Shown: positions 1-7,737, numbered from the stretch's first letter. The stretch: 64,000 nt of DNA from Oscillospiraceae bacterium (GCA_022846075.1 AP025582.1:2356001-2420000); one strand, 5' to 3'. The notes: generated by a model not told the origin, from the letters alone. Made by a program: numbers and translations.

Positions 1-188
1 GTTCCCGCCCCTATGCGTCCGGACAGGGAAAGGGCCCACGGCGCCGGCAAACTATAAATTTTGACGCATCCCGCACATACCTTGTTGGAGCTCCAGGAGC
101 GGCAGAGGGACAAGGCGATTGGTTAGATTTATTCTTTTGTTCTGCCAATCGGGATGAGTTGTACCGGAGGAAGATTCATATACTATGA
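1..188 (+). CDS. 3' end of an unrecognised gene (5' truncated by window edge)
   Basis: Frame 3 is open from base 3 to a TGA at 186-188, giving about 61 C-terminal residues with no start inside the window. The tail is acidic/aromatic then basic (GDWLDLFF, then ELYRRKIHIL). I do not recognise the family. Support for a real gene end is positional: a 16-bp stem hairpin begins eight bases after the stop. It could be another decayed piece of the mobile island to its right. Only the contig to the left can settle its identity. Confidence 0.4.
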   Translation, partial: SRPYASGQGKGPRRRQTINFDASRTYLVGAPGAAEGQGDWLDLFFCSANRDELYRRKIHIL

Positions 189-195
189 AAGAAAA

Positions 196-235
196 AGAGA
201 TAGCGCCAAGGCACTAAAACCTTGGCGCTATCTCT
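196..235. terminator. Strong hairpin, likely bidirectional terminator
   Basis: A perfect 16-bp stem (arms 196-211 and 220-235) with an 8-base loop. Plus-strand reading gives a short pyrimidine tail. Minus-strand reading gives a T-rich tail (TTTTTCTTTC). It lies just after the partial gene ending at 188. Confidence 0.65.
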
Positions 236-240
236 TCTGT

Positions 241-695
241 TACGGCAAATACGTTTCGCACCACAAAGAGTGTTCGTATCTGCGCGTCTTGTCTTGTGCT
301 GACGAAAAAGATGTAGGCTGGTCGCCCCTCGCCGTGAGTCCGGCGTGAATCTCGGAGCGAAGCGGAGAGTTTCCCCAGCGAGGCTTTGCCCACCGAGGAT
401 GTGAACTAAAGGGGGTGGAGCGCCGCTTTGCGGCGGGAACCCCCAAAAAGGATGAGGTCTTTGGCCGTCTTGCCTCCGTTGCTTCCACCCGATCGTTTCC
501 CCGTGTGGGTCAGGAGATGAAAAATACCGAAAAGGAGCTTTGCAGTTCAGATAGGAAGCACTAATTCTTTTTTCTTGGAGTTCTTGTCCATTTTGTTACC
601 GTCCTTCTTTAATTTGTTCACCTCGCCACGGCGTAGTTTTTCGTATTTAAAGAAACACGGAAAACTGCGCCGTTTATTTCATCCACCGACAAACA
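241..695. other. Non-coding stretch right of the first terminator
   Basis: No convincing gene is seen. A minus-strand frame (240-488) lacks a ribosome binding site and recognisable content. The stretch carries a small GC hairpin near 420-445 (GCCGCTTTGCGGC), the candidate left direct repeat at 496-514, and an imperfect hairpin at 629-672 just past the end of the restriction operon that may end its transcript. Confidence 0.4.
496..514. repeat. Candidate left att-like direct repeat
   Basis: TTTCCCCGTGTGGGTCAGG here matches 18 of 19 bases with 5931-5949, which sits 77 bases past the integrase remnant. The restriction operon and integrase lie between the two copies. Reading this as an attachment-site duplication is inference. 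Confidence 0.35.
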
Positions 696-1844
696 TTATA
701 TTTTAACGATGTTCTTTGTCTCCTCGATTATCCTTTCCTTGATCTGTACAGCATCCCGAATAGCCAGCTTCTCCTGTACCCGGATGTACTGATCCATATA
801 GGTATAGTCTGGCCGCCCCTCTGCCGTAACAGGGAGCAAGATGCTATCATTTTCCACCTTGTTTTCCCACCGTGGCGGTCTTTCACGGGAATACTTCGGG
901 TAAAGAACTTTGTTCAACACACTCGCAAGATATAAGTTTGTCCGATAGGGAACCTCGACATTTTCCAGCCTGATAAAATAAGAATGGCTGTACACTCCGG
1001 TCTCTTCCGGTTGTGCATAAACAAGTCCAGCCGAAACCGCCCCATCTGCTATAATAGAGATAACATTCGTATAGGTGCGGAAATCCCCTTTCTTTCCCCA
1101 GTACATAATACCATTATCTCCAAGCTTGGCGCACGTCAGCGGAATACAATATTCCTCGCTACGCGCTTTCATTGCAGAACCAATTTTCTTTCCGGTGCCA
1201 ATATACCCGCCTTTCAGCGGGACAAACAAATCTCCAATACGGAAGGAGTTAAATGTAGCTTTCTTGTTCAACGTCTCCTGATCCTCAGTCGTCAGCTTGT
1301 AGTCATTCAATCCAGCAGCTAAGAGATACCGCTCCAGCTCGCTGATTCGTTCCCGCTCCAGCTCGCTGATTCGTTCCTGCATATACTCCCAGTCCGGTGT
1401 TCCGTCATCTGTCACCGGGAGAAAAATCTCATCATCTTTTACTTTAGACCATACCGCTTTGTTGTCATAGCTGTATTTCTGTTTAATGGCCCTTTTTAAA
1501 ATCGTCGTCAAAAACAGCAAACTCTGATAAGTAACACATGTGCATGAACACAATTTAATTAAATACGCATCCCACAACACCCCTGTTCGCTGTGGTTGAG
1601 CATACACATTTCCCGTAGCAATCGCACCATTACTCACAATGCAAATTGTCATTTCCGCCGAGTCAAAATCTTTTGGCCGGCCCCAAAACATAATTCCATT
1701 ATCACCATCTTTCGCATTGACCAATGGAAGTGAGAATTCTCTGGATGAAACTTTGGACACATCTGTTCGTTTATTAATAGACTTTTTCGCTTTCAATTCC
1801 AGCTTCTCAAATAGATCTCCTATCCGGAATGCCTTATGATCCAT
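696..1844 (-). CDS. Restriction-modification specificity subunit (BcgI B / HsdS-like)
   Basis: DNA-recognition subunit of a type I / type IIB restriction system. It has two half-repeats, each opening with FRIGDLF (near residues 6 and 200) and containing a GDNGIM(F/Y)WG block and a YAQP.(R/E)TGV block. These are the two target-recognition domains. Between them lies a helical spacer with an exact duplication of ERISELER (about residues 156-171). The ATG at 1844 is chosen because AAGGA lies nine bases upstream; an ATG at 1853 sits directly on that site. The start overlaps the end of the methylase gene by 11 bases, so the two are probably translationally coupled. At 382 residues it is near the usual length for a two-TRD subunit. 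Confidence 0.85.
   Translation of the reverse strand: MDHKAFRIGDLFEKLELKAKKSINKRTDVSKVSSREFSLPLVNAKDGDNGIMFWGRPKDFDSAEMTICIVSNGAIATGNVYAQPQRTGVLWDAYLIKLCSCTCVTYQSLLFLTTILKRAIKQKYSYDNKAVWSKVKDDEIFLPVTDDGTPDWEYMQERISELERERISELERYLLAAGLNDYKLTTEDQETLNKKATFNSFRIGDLFVPLKGGYIGTGKKIGSAMKARSEEYCIPLTCAKLGDNGIMYWGKKGDFRTYTNVISIIADGAVSAGLVYAQPEETGVYSHSYFIRLENVEVPYRTNLYLASVLNKVLYPKYSRERPPRWENKVENDSILLPVTAEGRPDYTYMDQYIRVQEKLAIRDAVQIKERIIEETKNIVKI
1330..1377 (-). repeat. 24-bp perfect tandem duplication inside the specificity gene
   Basis: Two adjacent 24-base units encode ERISELER twice in the helix between the two recognition domains. In EcoR124I-type S subunits, a change in the number of such spacer repeats alters the gap between the two half-sites recognised. 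The duplication is seen; the functional reading is by analogy. Confidence 0.8.
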
Positions 1845-3906
1845 ACCCACCATTCCTTTTAATCGCTTGCGAAACCTTCCACGCCAAATAATCCGCCACG
1901 GTTTTTCGGAAATCCTCCTCTGTAGGCATGGTATCGATCACCCGGTGCTGAGCAAAGGTCCAATCGTTCCCTTCCAGCGACACGGTATCCCGAATCACAA
2001 GGCCGTTCTCTTCTGTATAATATCGAGTTCTGGCTTTTTTGCCCAGCACGATGGCCTCAACTTCTGCATACCGCTCGGTAGCGTGATCGGCATCCCGCAG
2101 ATTGACCTCCTGACTGGATTTTTTGCGATTCTGTCGAGCATAACCGTCGTTACTAAAATCAATAAAGATCACCATGTCATCCACCTCGTGTGGGCGGGCA
2201 ACTTGGAACACATAGATAGCCGTCTGAACGCTGGACTTTCCGCAGAAAATGTCACTCATGTGGATACTGGCACAAAGGGTGTTTTTCTCCAGTATCTTTT
2301 TGGTATAGGGCAAGCCGTTTCCACTGCCTGCATTTTCCTGAATCAAAACACAGGCGTAGCCAGAGGTCATCTTTTCCAGCGCCTCCTGCACAAAGTTGAA
2401 ACCCTTACCATCCGCAGAATAAGGAGGGTTCAGGAGAAATACTGTGGCTGGGAACTTGCCGGTCTCATTGTTGTAATCATGACCATCGCCATTATAAATG
2501 TTGGATGAACCATCTCCCATTAGAATCATATTCAGCACAGCCAGAATATAGATATTACCGAGGATTTCCACGCCCAAAAGCTGATGTTCCTTAATATTGG
2601 TAATTTTTTTCTCCAACTCTTTTTGATCGTGGATTTTTGCCTGCGCATCTTTTATCATGATGTCCATGGCTGACACAAGGAACCCTGCCGAACCCATGGC
2701 TCTATCCCACGCAAAAGAGTCCATATTAGTGCGGGCCAGCTTTGCCATCAGCGTTGTTACATAGCGCGGCGTGAGAACAACATCATTCTCTCTGTCATTT
2801 TCGATATGTACCCAGTCTCCCAGAGAGTTGAGGATCTTTCCCGTGAAGTCGAGGTGCAGATTGCTTTCCAAACAAGGGATAATGTCCTGTTTCACCTGAT
2901 TAAACAAACTTTTGAGAATGCTCTCACCATTCACCGGCCTCCACAGAGTTTCCTTTTTGAATACCGGTTGCAAAAGGTCTAAAATCATGCGAATCTTATC
3001 ATCGCCGCACTTTTTCTTTTTCAGGAAAGAGCGAATTCGGGTAATAATGATCGTACTGTCGTTGTCCTCCTGATCGTCATTACCAGTAAACTGATTTACA
3101 CCCAGCGGTGACACACCCTTGGTGGTCAATCCAGACATGATAAGACCACAGAACAAGTATAGTTTTTCATTCGTAGTCAACGCTGTCCGCAGCTTGGGAT
3201 CATCGTACAGGCTTTGGTGGATCGATTTGATTTTCGTTTCCAATGCAGTCTCTGTCCGCTGTCTCAAATCTTCCAATTCCTTCTCCGTCAGCGTCATTTT
3301 ATCCAGCATTGCAAAAAATCTATCCAGATTGTCCGCTTTCAACAGTGACCATTCTCTATCCAATTCTGGAATATGCTTAGGGACACGATTATTCTTTTCA
3401 GAGATATAATACGCCCTGCACTCTGCATCCTGAACAGAACCATCGGCGTTCATCTGTGTTCCGTTAATACCGATGGCAATCACTTCAGTGTAACCTCTGC
3501 TGTCCAAGATAGCGTTGGCGTAGTGGACAGCTCCATTCACAGCGTAATTCATAATGCTGGAATAATTGGCATCGCCAGCGTGATGTTGTATCGTGCCGTC
3601 CTTACGCTTGCTGTCTTTCTCGTAATAGGTAATAAGCTCGATCTGCCCAGACTTCGAGAGCTTTTCCAATCGTTTCTTTAAGCCCTTTGCTTCAATCATA
3701 ACGGGAATTCGGTGAGCGGTACTATTTTCCAAAAGAAGCTGAATATCGGGGTAATTATTTCCAGCACCGCCAGATTTGGAGTCCGCAGACCGCAGAGCAT
3801 CTGTAATGGTTCGATTGATACTCTCTGTTTTTCCATAGTGCCTGATTCCTAACTCATCCAGTATCTTCTTGTAATGCTCCTCAACTTTTTCCTCAATGCT
3901 CGCCAT
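1834..3906 (-). CDS. Fused restriction endonuclease - N6-adenine methyltransferase (BcgI A-like)
   Basis: A 690-residue protein combining cleavage and methylation. The N-terminal part has a PD-(D/E)xK-like pattern (YPDIQLLL, then MIEAKG about residues 52-72). The middle and C-terminal parts form an HsdM-type methylase with a SAM-binding block (MGSAGFL) and the catalytic NPPY motif (LLNPPYSADGKG). Start ATG 3906 follows AGGAGG at nine bases. The gene overlaps the upstream regulator by 14 bases and the specificity gene by 11 bases. No separate HsdR translocase is present, which fits a BcgI-like arrangement better than classical type I. The MGSAG motif varies from the usual DPAxGSG, so activity is not guaranteed. 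Confidence 0.82.
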   Translation of the reverse strand: MASIEEKVEEHYKKILDELGIRHYGKTESINRTITDALRSADSKSGGAGNNYPDIQLLLENSTAHRIPVMIEAKGLKKRLEKLSKSGQIELITYYEKDSKRKDGTIQHHAGDANYSSIMNYAVNGAVHYANAILDSRGYTEVIAIGINGTQMNADGSVQDAECRAYYISEKNNRVPKHIPELDREWSLLKADNLDRFFAMLDKMTLTEKELEDLRQRTETALETKIKSIHQSLYDDPKLRTALTTNEKLYLFCGLIMSGLTTKGVSPLGVNQFTGNDDQEDNDSTIIITRIRSFLKKKKCGDDKIRMILDLLQPVFKKETLWRPVNGESILKSLFNQVKQDIIPCLESNLHLDFTGKILNSLGDWVHIENDRENDVVLTPRYVTTLMAKLARTNMDSFAWDRAMGSAGFLVSAMDIMIKDAQAKIHDQKELEKKITNIKEHQLLGVEILGNIYILAVLNMILMGDGSSNIYNGDGHDYNNETGKFPATVFLLNPPYSADGKGFNFVQEALEKMTSGYACVLIQENAGSGNGLPYTKKILEKNTLCASIHMSDIFCGKSSVQTAIYVFQVARPHEVDDMVIFIDFSNDGYARQNRKKSSQEVNLRDADHATERYAEVEAIVLGKKARTRYYTEENGLVIRDTVSLEGNDWTFAQHRVIDTMPTEEDFRKTVADYLAWKVSQAIKRNGGYGS

Positions 3907-4063
3907 GGTCACTCACCTCCTGTTGCTGCTCAATATGCTCTTTTAGCCATTCACGGATTAACGCAGATGCCGTGGTATCCTCATCCAAAGCGAATTGTTT
4001 TAATGCTTTTCGCTCCTCCCGCGTCATTGTAACAGTTATATTGACCATATTTCTGTCGCTCAT
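3893..4063 (-). CDS. Ribbon-helix-helix regulator of the restriction operon
   Basis: A 56-residue protein with a short beta strand (VNITVTM) followed by two helices (REERKALKQFALDED, TTASALIREWLKEHI), the Arc/CopG/MetJ-type DNA-binding fold. ATG 4063 is preceded by GGGGGAAC. A longer frame to 4147 would run upstream of the predicted promoter. It is the first gene of the restriction operon and overlaps the methylase start, so it probably acts as an autorepressor that sets expression of the system, a job usually done by HTH C-proteins. Role is inference from position and fold. Confidence 0.75.
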   Translation of the reverse strand: MSDRNMVNITVTMTREERKALKQFALDEDTTASALIREWLKEHIEQQQEVSDHGEH

Positions 4064-4083
4064 TACAGTTCCCCCATCCCCTT

Positions 4084-4127
4084 GTGTATCTGTGTAATAG
4101 TGTAGCACAGAGAAATAGTCATTGCAA
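4084..4127 (-). promoter_or_regulatory. Promoter of the restriction operon with three 8-bp-spaced repeats
   Basis: Minus strand: -35 TTGCAA (4122-4127), 17-base spacer, -10 TACACT (4099-4104). TACAC occurs three times, starting exactly eight bases apart (plus-strand GTGTA at 4084, 4092, 4100), covering the -10 and start region. This looks like an operator for the ribbon-helix-helix protein encoded next. Confidence 0.6.
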
Positions 4128-4147
4128 GAACGACTTTTAAGCGACAA

Positions 4148-4715
4148 GACCGCTAATTACAGGCAATCCAAACCGCTGGGGTCTCCATGTTGCTGTTCTG
4201 CGCATTAACAACTCCGTTGCCCAAAATTGTCAATTTGAAAAAGTATATTTAGCCGCCGCACAGCAATGGGTCAAAGTTAAGACAGAAAAACTGGGCTTTA
4301 ACTTCATCCCCGCGGATGATTGGTAGTGCGCATGACTGCCCGTGTTTACCCCTGTGCGCCGCTGTGTGGGGCTTTGGAGCAGAGCGAGGGAAACTGCCCC
4401 ACCCAGGGTATCGTCGGCGAATTTGCGCCGCAATAATCAAAAAAGAACCGCAAACACCAAATTGATAACTTTCTGATAACTCGAGCTTGTCGAAAAAGTG
4501 GTATCACGCGAAATGAGCAAGGGGGAAAAGAGTGAAAAGGGGGCGGCGAGCCCCCTTTTCGCGTTCAATCAAGAACCATTTTGATGGAATCAAAATGGTC
4601 GTCAGGCTGGCGGGAAAGTCCGAATGGACTTTTTCGCCAGCCTGAACTCCTCGCTTACCCCATAGCTATTGCGATTGCTGTATGGTATTGTGGGTTACTG
4701 CAAGGAGGCGAGTTC
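4148..4715. other. Non-coding stretch between restriction operon and integrase, with three hairpins
   Basis: No supported gene is seen. Short minus-strand frames (4230-4440) lack a ribosome site and known content. Three hairpins follow each other: 4534-4560 (11-bp stem GAAAAGGGGGC), 4575-4599 (11-bp stem around GGA) and 4603-4644 (CAGGCTGGCG stem with an inner AAAGTCC/GGACTTT stem). They lie in the leader of the integrase remnant. Confidence 0.45.
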
Positions 4716-5854
4716 ATGGCAAAAAAACGAGCCAATGGCGAAGGCAATATCCGCAAGCGGTCTGATAGCCGCTGGGAGGGGCGGTATACTGCTGGGTACG
4801 ATCCAACCACAGGAAAGCGACTTATCAAAAATGTGTTGGGCAAAACCCAGTGGAAGTCAAGGAAAAGCTAAAACGGGCGATGAAGGAGATAGTCGGTCTT
4901 GATACCAGCCGTGCGGACGATCATACCGTTGCCACATGGCTGCGCACCTGGTAGGAGTTGTACGCCAAGCCCAACGTTCGGCTGGCACCCAAAACCGCTA
5001 CGAGCTGATGATGAATATTTACACCATCCCCCGTATCGGGGGCATCAAGCTCTCCAAGCTGGCTTCCCGCGATTTGCAGAAGCTTTATAAGGACCTGCAG
5101 GAAAACGGCAGGTCTCACCCCACGGCCAAGGGCGGGACCAGCCTCAGCAACACCACAGTACGTAGCCTCCACCTCATGCTCCACTGCGCCTTTGAGCGGG
5201 CGGTGGAAGAGCGGCTGATTCAACGCAATCCTACCGATGACTATATCGCGCCCAAGGTACCGAAAGTAGAGATGCAGGTGCTCTCTCTGGAAAACATCGG
5301 GGCCTATCTGCGCACCGCAACCAAGCGGAACGCCCTGCCCATGCTTTATCTGGAGCTGGTCAGCGGATTGCAGAAAGGCGAGCTGGTGGCTCTCCTCTGG
5401 TCCGATGTGGATGTGGAGCAAAGGACCATCTCTGTCAGCAAGCAGTACGTCCGCAACCCAAATAGGGAATGTGTCCTCTCCCAGCCAAAGACAGAGAGCT
5501 CGGTTCGACTGGTATCTATCCCCCAGGATGCCATCGACCTGTTGATCCAGGAGCATGACAAACACCCGGACAATTCCTGCCAGTTTCCCTCCCTGGTAAC
5601 CGGCGAGATGTACCACCCCGACTCGGTGGTGAACATCCACAAGAAGATCCTGAAGGATGCGGGGCTCCCCCACTTGAAATTTCACGAGCTCCGGCACACC
5701 TTCGCCACCACAGCACTACAAAACGGCGAGGATGTCAAAACTGTTTCCGCCATGCTGGGCCACTATGACGCCGGGTTTACCCTGCCCACCCCCCCGGCAG
5801 ACACAGGACGCCGCCGCAGCCACCATGGGCGCGTTCATGGCCCAAACGATGTGA
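4716..5854 (+). pseudogene. Decayed Tn916-type tyrosine integrase
   Basis: Site-specific recombinase remnant. The N-terminal arm-binding domain starts at ATG 4716 behind AAGGAGG (MAKKRANGEGN, GRYTAGYDP). After GKTQ (near 4850) the frame shifts; the old frame continues as EVKEKLKRAM, TVATWLRTW and then hits TAG near 4953. A second shift restores QNRYELMMN. The core and catalytic domain then read well (SKLASRDLQKLY, HELRHTFATTAL, MLGHY). The first catalytic Arg block, normally GLRRGE, reads GLQKGE. The segment that should carry the Tyr nucleophile is scrambled (GFTLPTPPADTG). A last frameshift hides the normal end MGAFMAQTM. At least three frame breaks plus lost catalytic residues mean it is inactive. 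Confidence 0.88.
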
Positions 5855-5880
5855 GCCAGTAACGCCAGCCCAAGAGGGCC

Positions 5881-5915
5881 AAAGACCACCGGCCAGCATT
5901 TGTCCGGTGGTCTTT
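5881..5915 (+). terminator. Terminator after the integrase remnant
   Basis: Perfect 12-bp stem AAAGACCACCGG / CCGGTGGTCTTT with an 11-base loop, followed by GTTCGTC. Confidence 0.65.
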
Positions 5916-5930
5916 GTTCGTCTCTGATTA

Positions 5931-5986
5931 TTTCCGCGTGTGGGTCAGGGCGTGGGTCAGAACTTGACCCACATTTTGACCCACAC
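5931..5986. repeat. Candidate right att-like site with four TGGGTCA repeats in 12-bp register
   Basis: The 19-mer at 5931-5949 matches 496-514. TGGGTCA occurs at 5941 and 5953 and its inverse TGACCCA at 5965 and 5977, all starting exactly 12 bases apart, so the block can also fold into a long imperfect hairpin. Ordered repeats beside an integrase gene resemble arm-type binding sites. Confidence 0.5.
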
Positions 5987-6005
5987 CGTTTCGTTACTAT
6001 TTCCA

Positions 6006-6047
6006 ACAAAAGTCAACTGTTTTCCTAAGAAAGCAGTTGACTTTTGT
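6006..6047. terminator. Hairpin between integrase remnant and cyclase-like gene
   Basis: Arms ACAAAAGTCAACTG (6006-6019) and CAGTTGACTTTTGT (6034-6047). It probably ends the minus-strand transcript of the gene at 6092-6849. Confidence 0.6.
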
Positions 6048-6091
6048 CCTATATTGGTAAAAAAGATGCAGATACACAATCATTGGGCAAA

Positions 6092-6849
6092 TTAGGCAAA
6101 GAATGAATCATCAATTGGGACAATATTTGCGGATGGATACTTTTCTTGAAACCATGTATTTATATAAACTTTGTACCATTGCAATTTTTGAAGTGCTTTT
6201 TCATGATATCTGCCACTGGGTCCCTTTATATCTGAAAGCAATGTCCTAAAACTGTCCCGAATCGTAGGTACAATATTATCGCTACCATCAGATGCATGGT
6301 ATTCCATATAAGATAAAAAGTTAGTAAAATATTTTCCGTCAGTATCTCGGCAGAATCCAACAAAACTATCAGGAAACAATGTTACAACATTTTCATCAAC
6401 TACAACTCTCGGATAAAAGGCAACTTGGCTCTCCAACTCATATGCCCGAAGTAATCCGGTGCCCCAAACAAATATATCGTCGATAAAAAGATTGCCCACC
6501 GCGATGCCCCCTCTTACAAGCCACGAATACAAGACATTAGCATAGTTTTGGGACACTGATACAAATGCGATGAGTAAGTTTAAATTATTTGTATCATCAG
6601 ATGAATCTAATGGAATTGCCATGATGATGTTGTCCGAAAATATTTTTGTTTTGATTTTTCTATACGGTGAGGATGCTAATGTTTGGTTATTTCTATATAA
6701 GACCGCCATATTATAAATCGTATATATTCTAAAAAATAATTTCCCTTTTCATCGTTTTTGATTTTCTCGGTTGTTCCAAGCAAATCAAGATATGCAACAG
6801 CGTATAACTTATGCTCTTTACTTGATGGATACTGGATATTCATAATCAT
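6092..6849 (-). pseudogene. Nucleotide-cyclase-like hypothetical protein, frameshifted
   Basis: The intact C-terminal part (from 6709 down) has FSDNIIMAI, LVRGGIAVGNL, GTGLLRAYELES and FYPRVVV. These blocks resemble the fold core of class III nucleotidyl cyclase / GGDEF-like proteins in a widespread uncharacterised family. The expected N-terminal block, YAVAYLDLLGTTEKIK, lies upstream in another frame starting at ATG 6849 behind AAAGGTGG. The frames differ by one lost base near 6710-6716; joining them gives about 252 residues, matching an ordinary full-length member. It may be a genuine mutation or a sequencing slip. No enzymatic activity is claimed. Confidence 0.6.
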
Positions 6850-6950
6850 TTGTTCAAACCACCTTTTATAAAGCGGGATCCCGTCTCTTGGAGATATACC
6901 TCTCTACCTGCAATGAGACCCCTGATATAGTCAATAAAAGCCACTGCCAC
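6846..6950 (-). CDS. Possible 34-residue ORF coupled to the cyclase-like gene
   Basis: A GTG at 6950 opens a frame with VAVAFIDYIRGL that ends at TGA 6846-6848, overlapping the ATG of the next gene by four bases (ATGA). No clear ribosome site is visible. The overlap is the only support; it may be a remnant of a longer gene. Confidence 0.25.
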   Translation of the reverse strand: MAVAFIDYIRGLIAGREVYLQETGSRFIKGGLNK

Positions 6951-6962
6951 TATACACTTCTT

Positions 6963-7109
6963 TTAGCCACCTAAGCCGTTACTTACTGGAATAGATTCCT
7001 CGTCTTGTAGGTATTTTCTTTTTTGAGTGTAATTAATATGTCTTTCCAGTTTTAACATAGCCAATTGTTCTTTCTGACTATCTTTAACCTCGTCTTCGGG
7101 TTTAATCAT
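6963..7109 (-). CDS. Small 48-residue ORF coupled to the recombinase-domain gene
   Basis: Starts at ATG 7109, overlapping the TGA of the upstream gene by four bases (ATGA), and ends at TAA 6963-6965. The product is charged and probably helical (EDEVKDSQKEQLAMLKLERH). Not recognised. The tight overlap with a degraded gene suggests it belonged to the same accessory operon. Confidence 0.35.
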   Translation of the reverse strand: MIKPEDEVKDSQKEQLAMLKLERHINYTQKRKYLQDEESIPVSNGLGG

Positions 7110-7669
7110 ATATGGAAGTCTGCAGCAATTTCAGGGTAGGCACTCACGCCTCCGCCTTTGCCCTGTTTTACGCAGATCCCAACAGCATGTGTTTTCCTAA
7201 CCCACAAAGAGGGCGTAATAGTGAGCGACGTGGTGTGTCCTTGGTGGATCAGCTCTGCGCAGGCCTGGTCATCGAATTCCGCATTCTGATTAACAAGAGA
7301 AATGGGCTCTGTATAGTCTCATTTTGTATCAAAAACGGGAGGCTGATACCTAAATGCCTTTCGTGGATGCCCGGCTTTATCATAGTCTACATTGCAACGT
7401 CGAGCTTTCTCAAACTGAGTGTCCGTGTATACCTTAACACCAACTAGGGGGATATATTTTTTGTTCGTCAGTAGTTTATCCACGGCCGCCCTCGTCCATT
7501 TTGCTTTCCCAGTTGGAGAAACCACCCTTCTTTTGAAAAGCAGATCAACGATCTTGCCTAAGCTGGCTCCGGCAAGATAATCATCAAAAATGCTATGGAC
7601 AACATTCGCCTTTTCTTCATGCACCACGATTTCCTCGCTAATCAAAACATAACCATATGGAAGTTTCAT
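7106..7669 (-). pseudogene. Serine-recombinase 'Recombinase' domain protein, interrupted by in-frame TGA
   Basis: From ATG 7669, the sequence matches the central domain of large serine recombinases: YGYVLISEEIVV, VHSIFDDYLAGASLGKIVDLL, GKAKWTRAAVDKLL, NKKYIPLVG. There is no N-terminal catalytic resolvase domain, so this was either a stand-alone accessory protein or a fragment. A TGA at 7319-7321 stops it after VFDTK, but the same frame stays open for another 70 codons (QACAELIHQGHTTS, SLWVRKTHAVGIC) to TGA at 7106-7108. That indicates a nonsense mutation in a longer ancestor of about 187 residues. Confidence 0.65.
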
Positions 7670-7697
7670 AGTTGCCTCACTTTCTAAACATAAATAA

Positions 7698-7737
7698 AAG
7701 CAGGTTTTTGTGAGCGTCAATCTCATCAAACCTGCTT
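7698..7737 (-). terminator. Hairpin upstream of the recombinase-domain remnant
   Basis: Arms AAGCAGGTTT and AAACCTGCTT, followed on the minus strand by TTATTTATG. It probably stops residual transcription from the tRNA operon. Confidence 0.5.

Noticed and set aside
240-488. Minus-strand 82-residue ORF left of the RM operon
   Set aside because: No ribosome site, no family pattern, and it crosses a GC hairpin.
4249-4440. Short minus-strand ORF in the integrase leader containing GQSCALPI
   Set aside because: No ribosome site. The peptide recalls known adapter-contamination peptides, but the underlying bases do not match the adapter sequence, so neither a gene nor contamination is called.
7319-7321. 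Possible selenocysteine recoding of the in-frame TGA
   Set aside because: The protein is a recombinase-domain relative with no redox Cys at that position and no evident downstream SECIS-like hairpin; a nonsense mutation is simpler.
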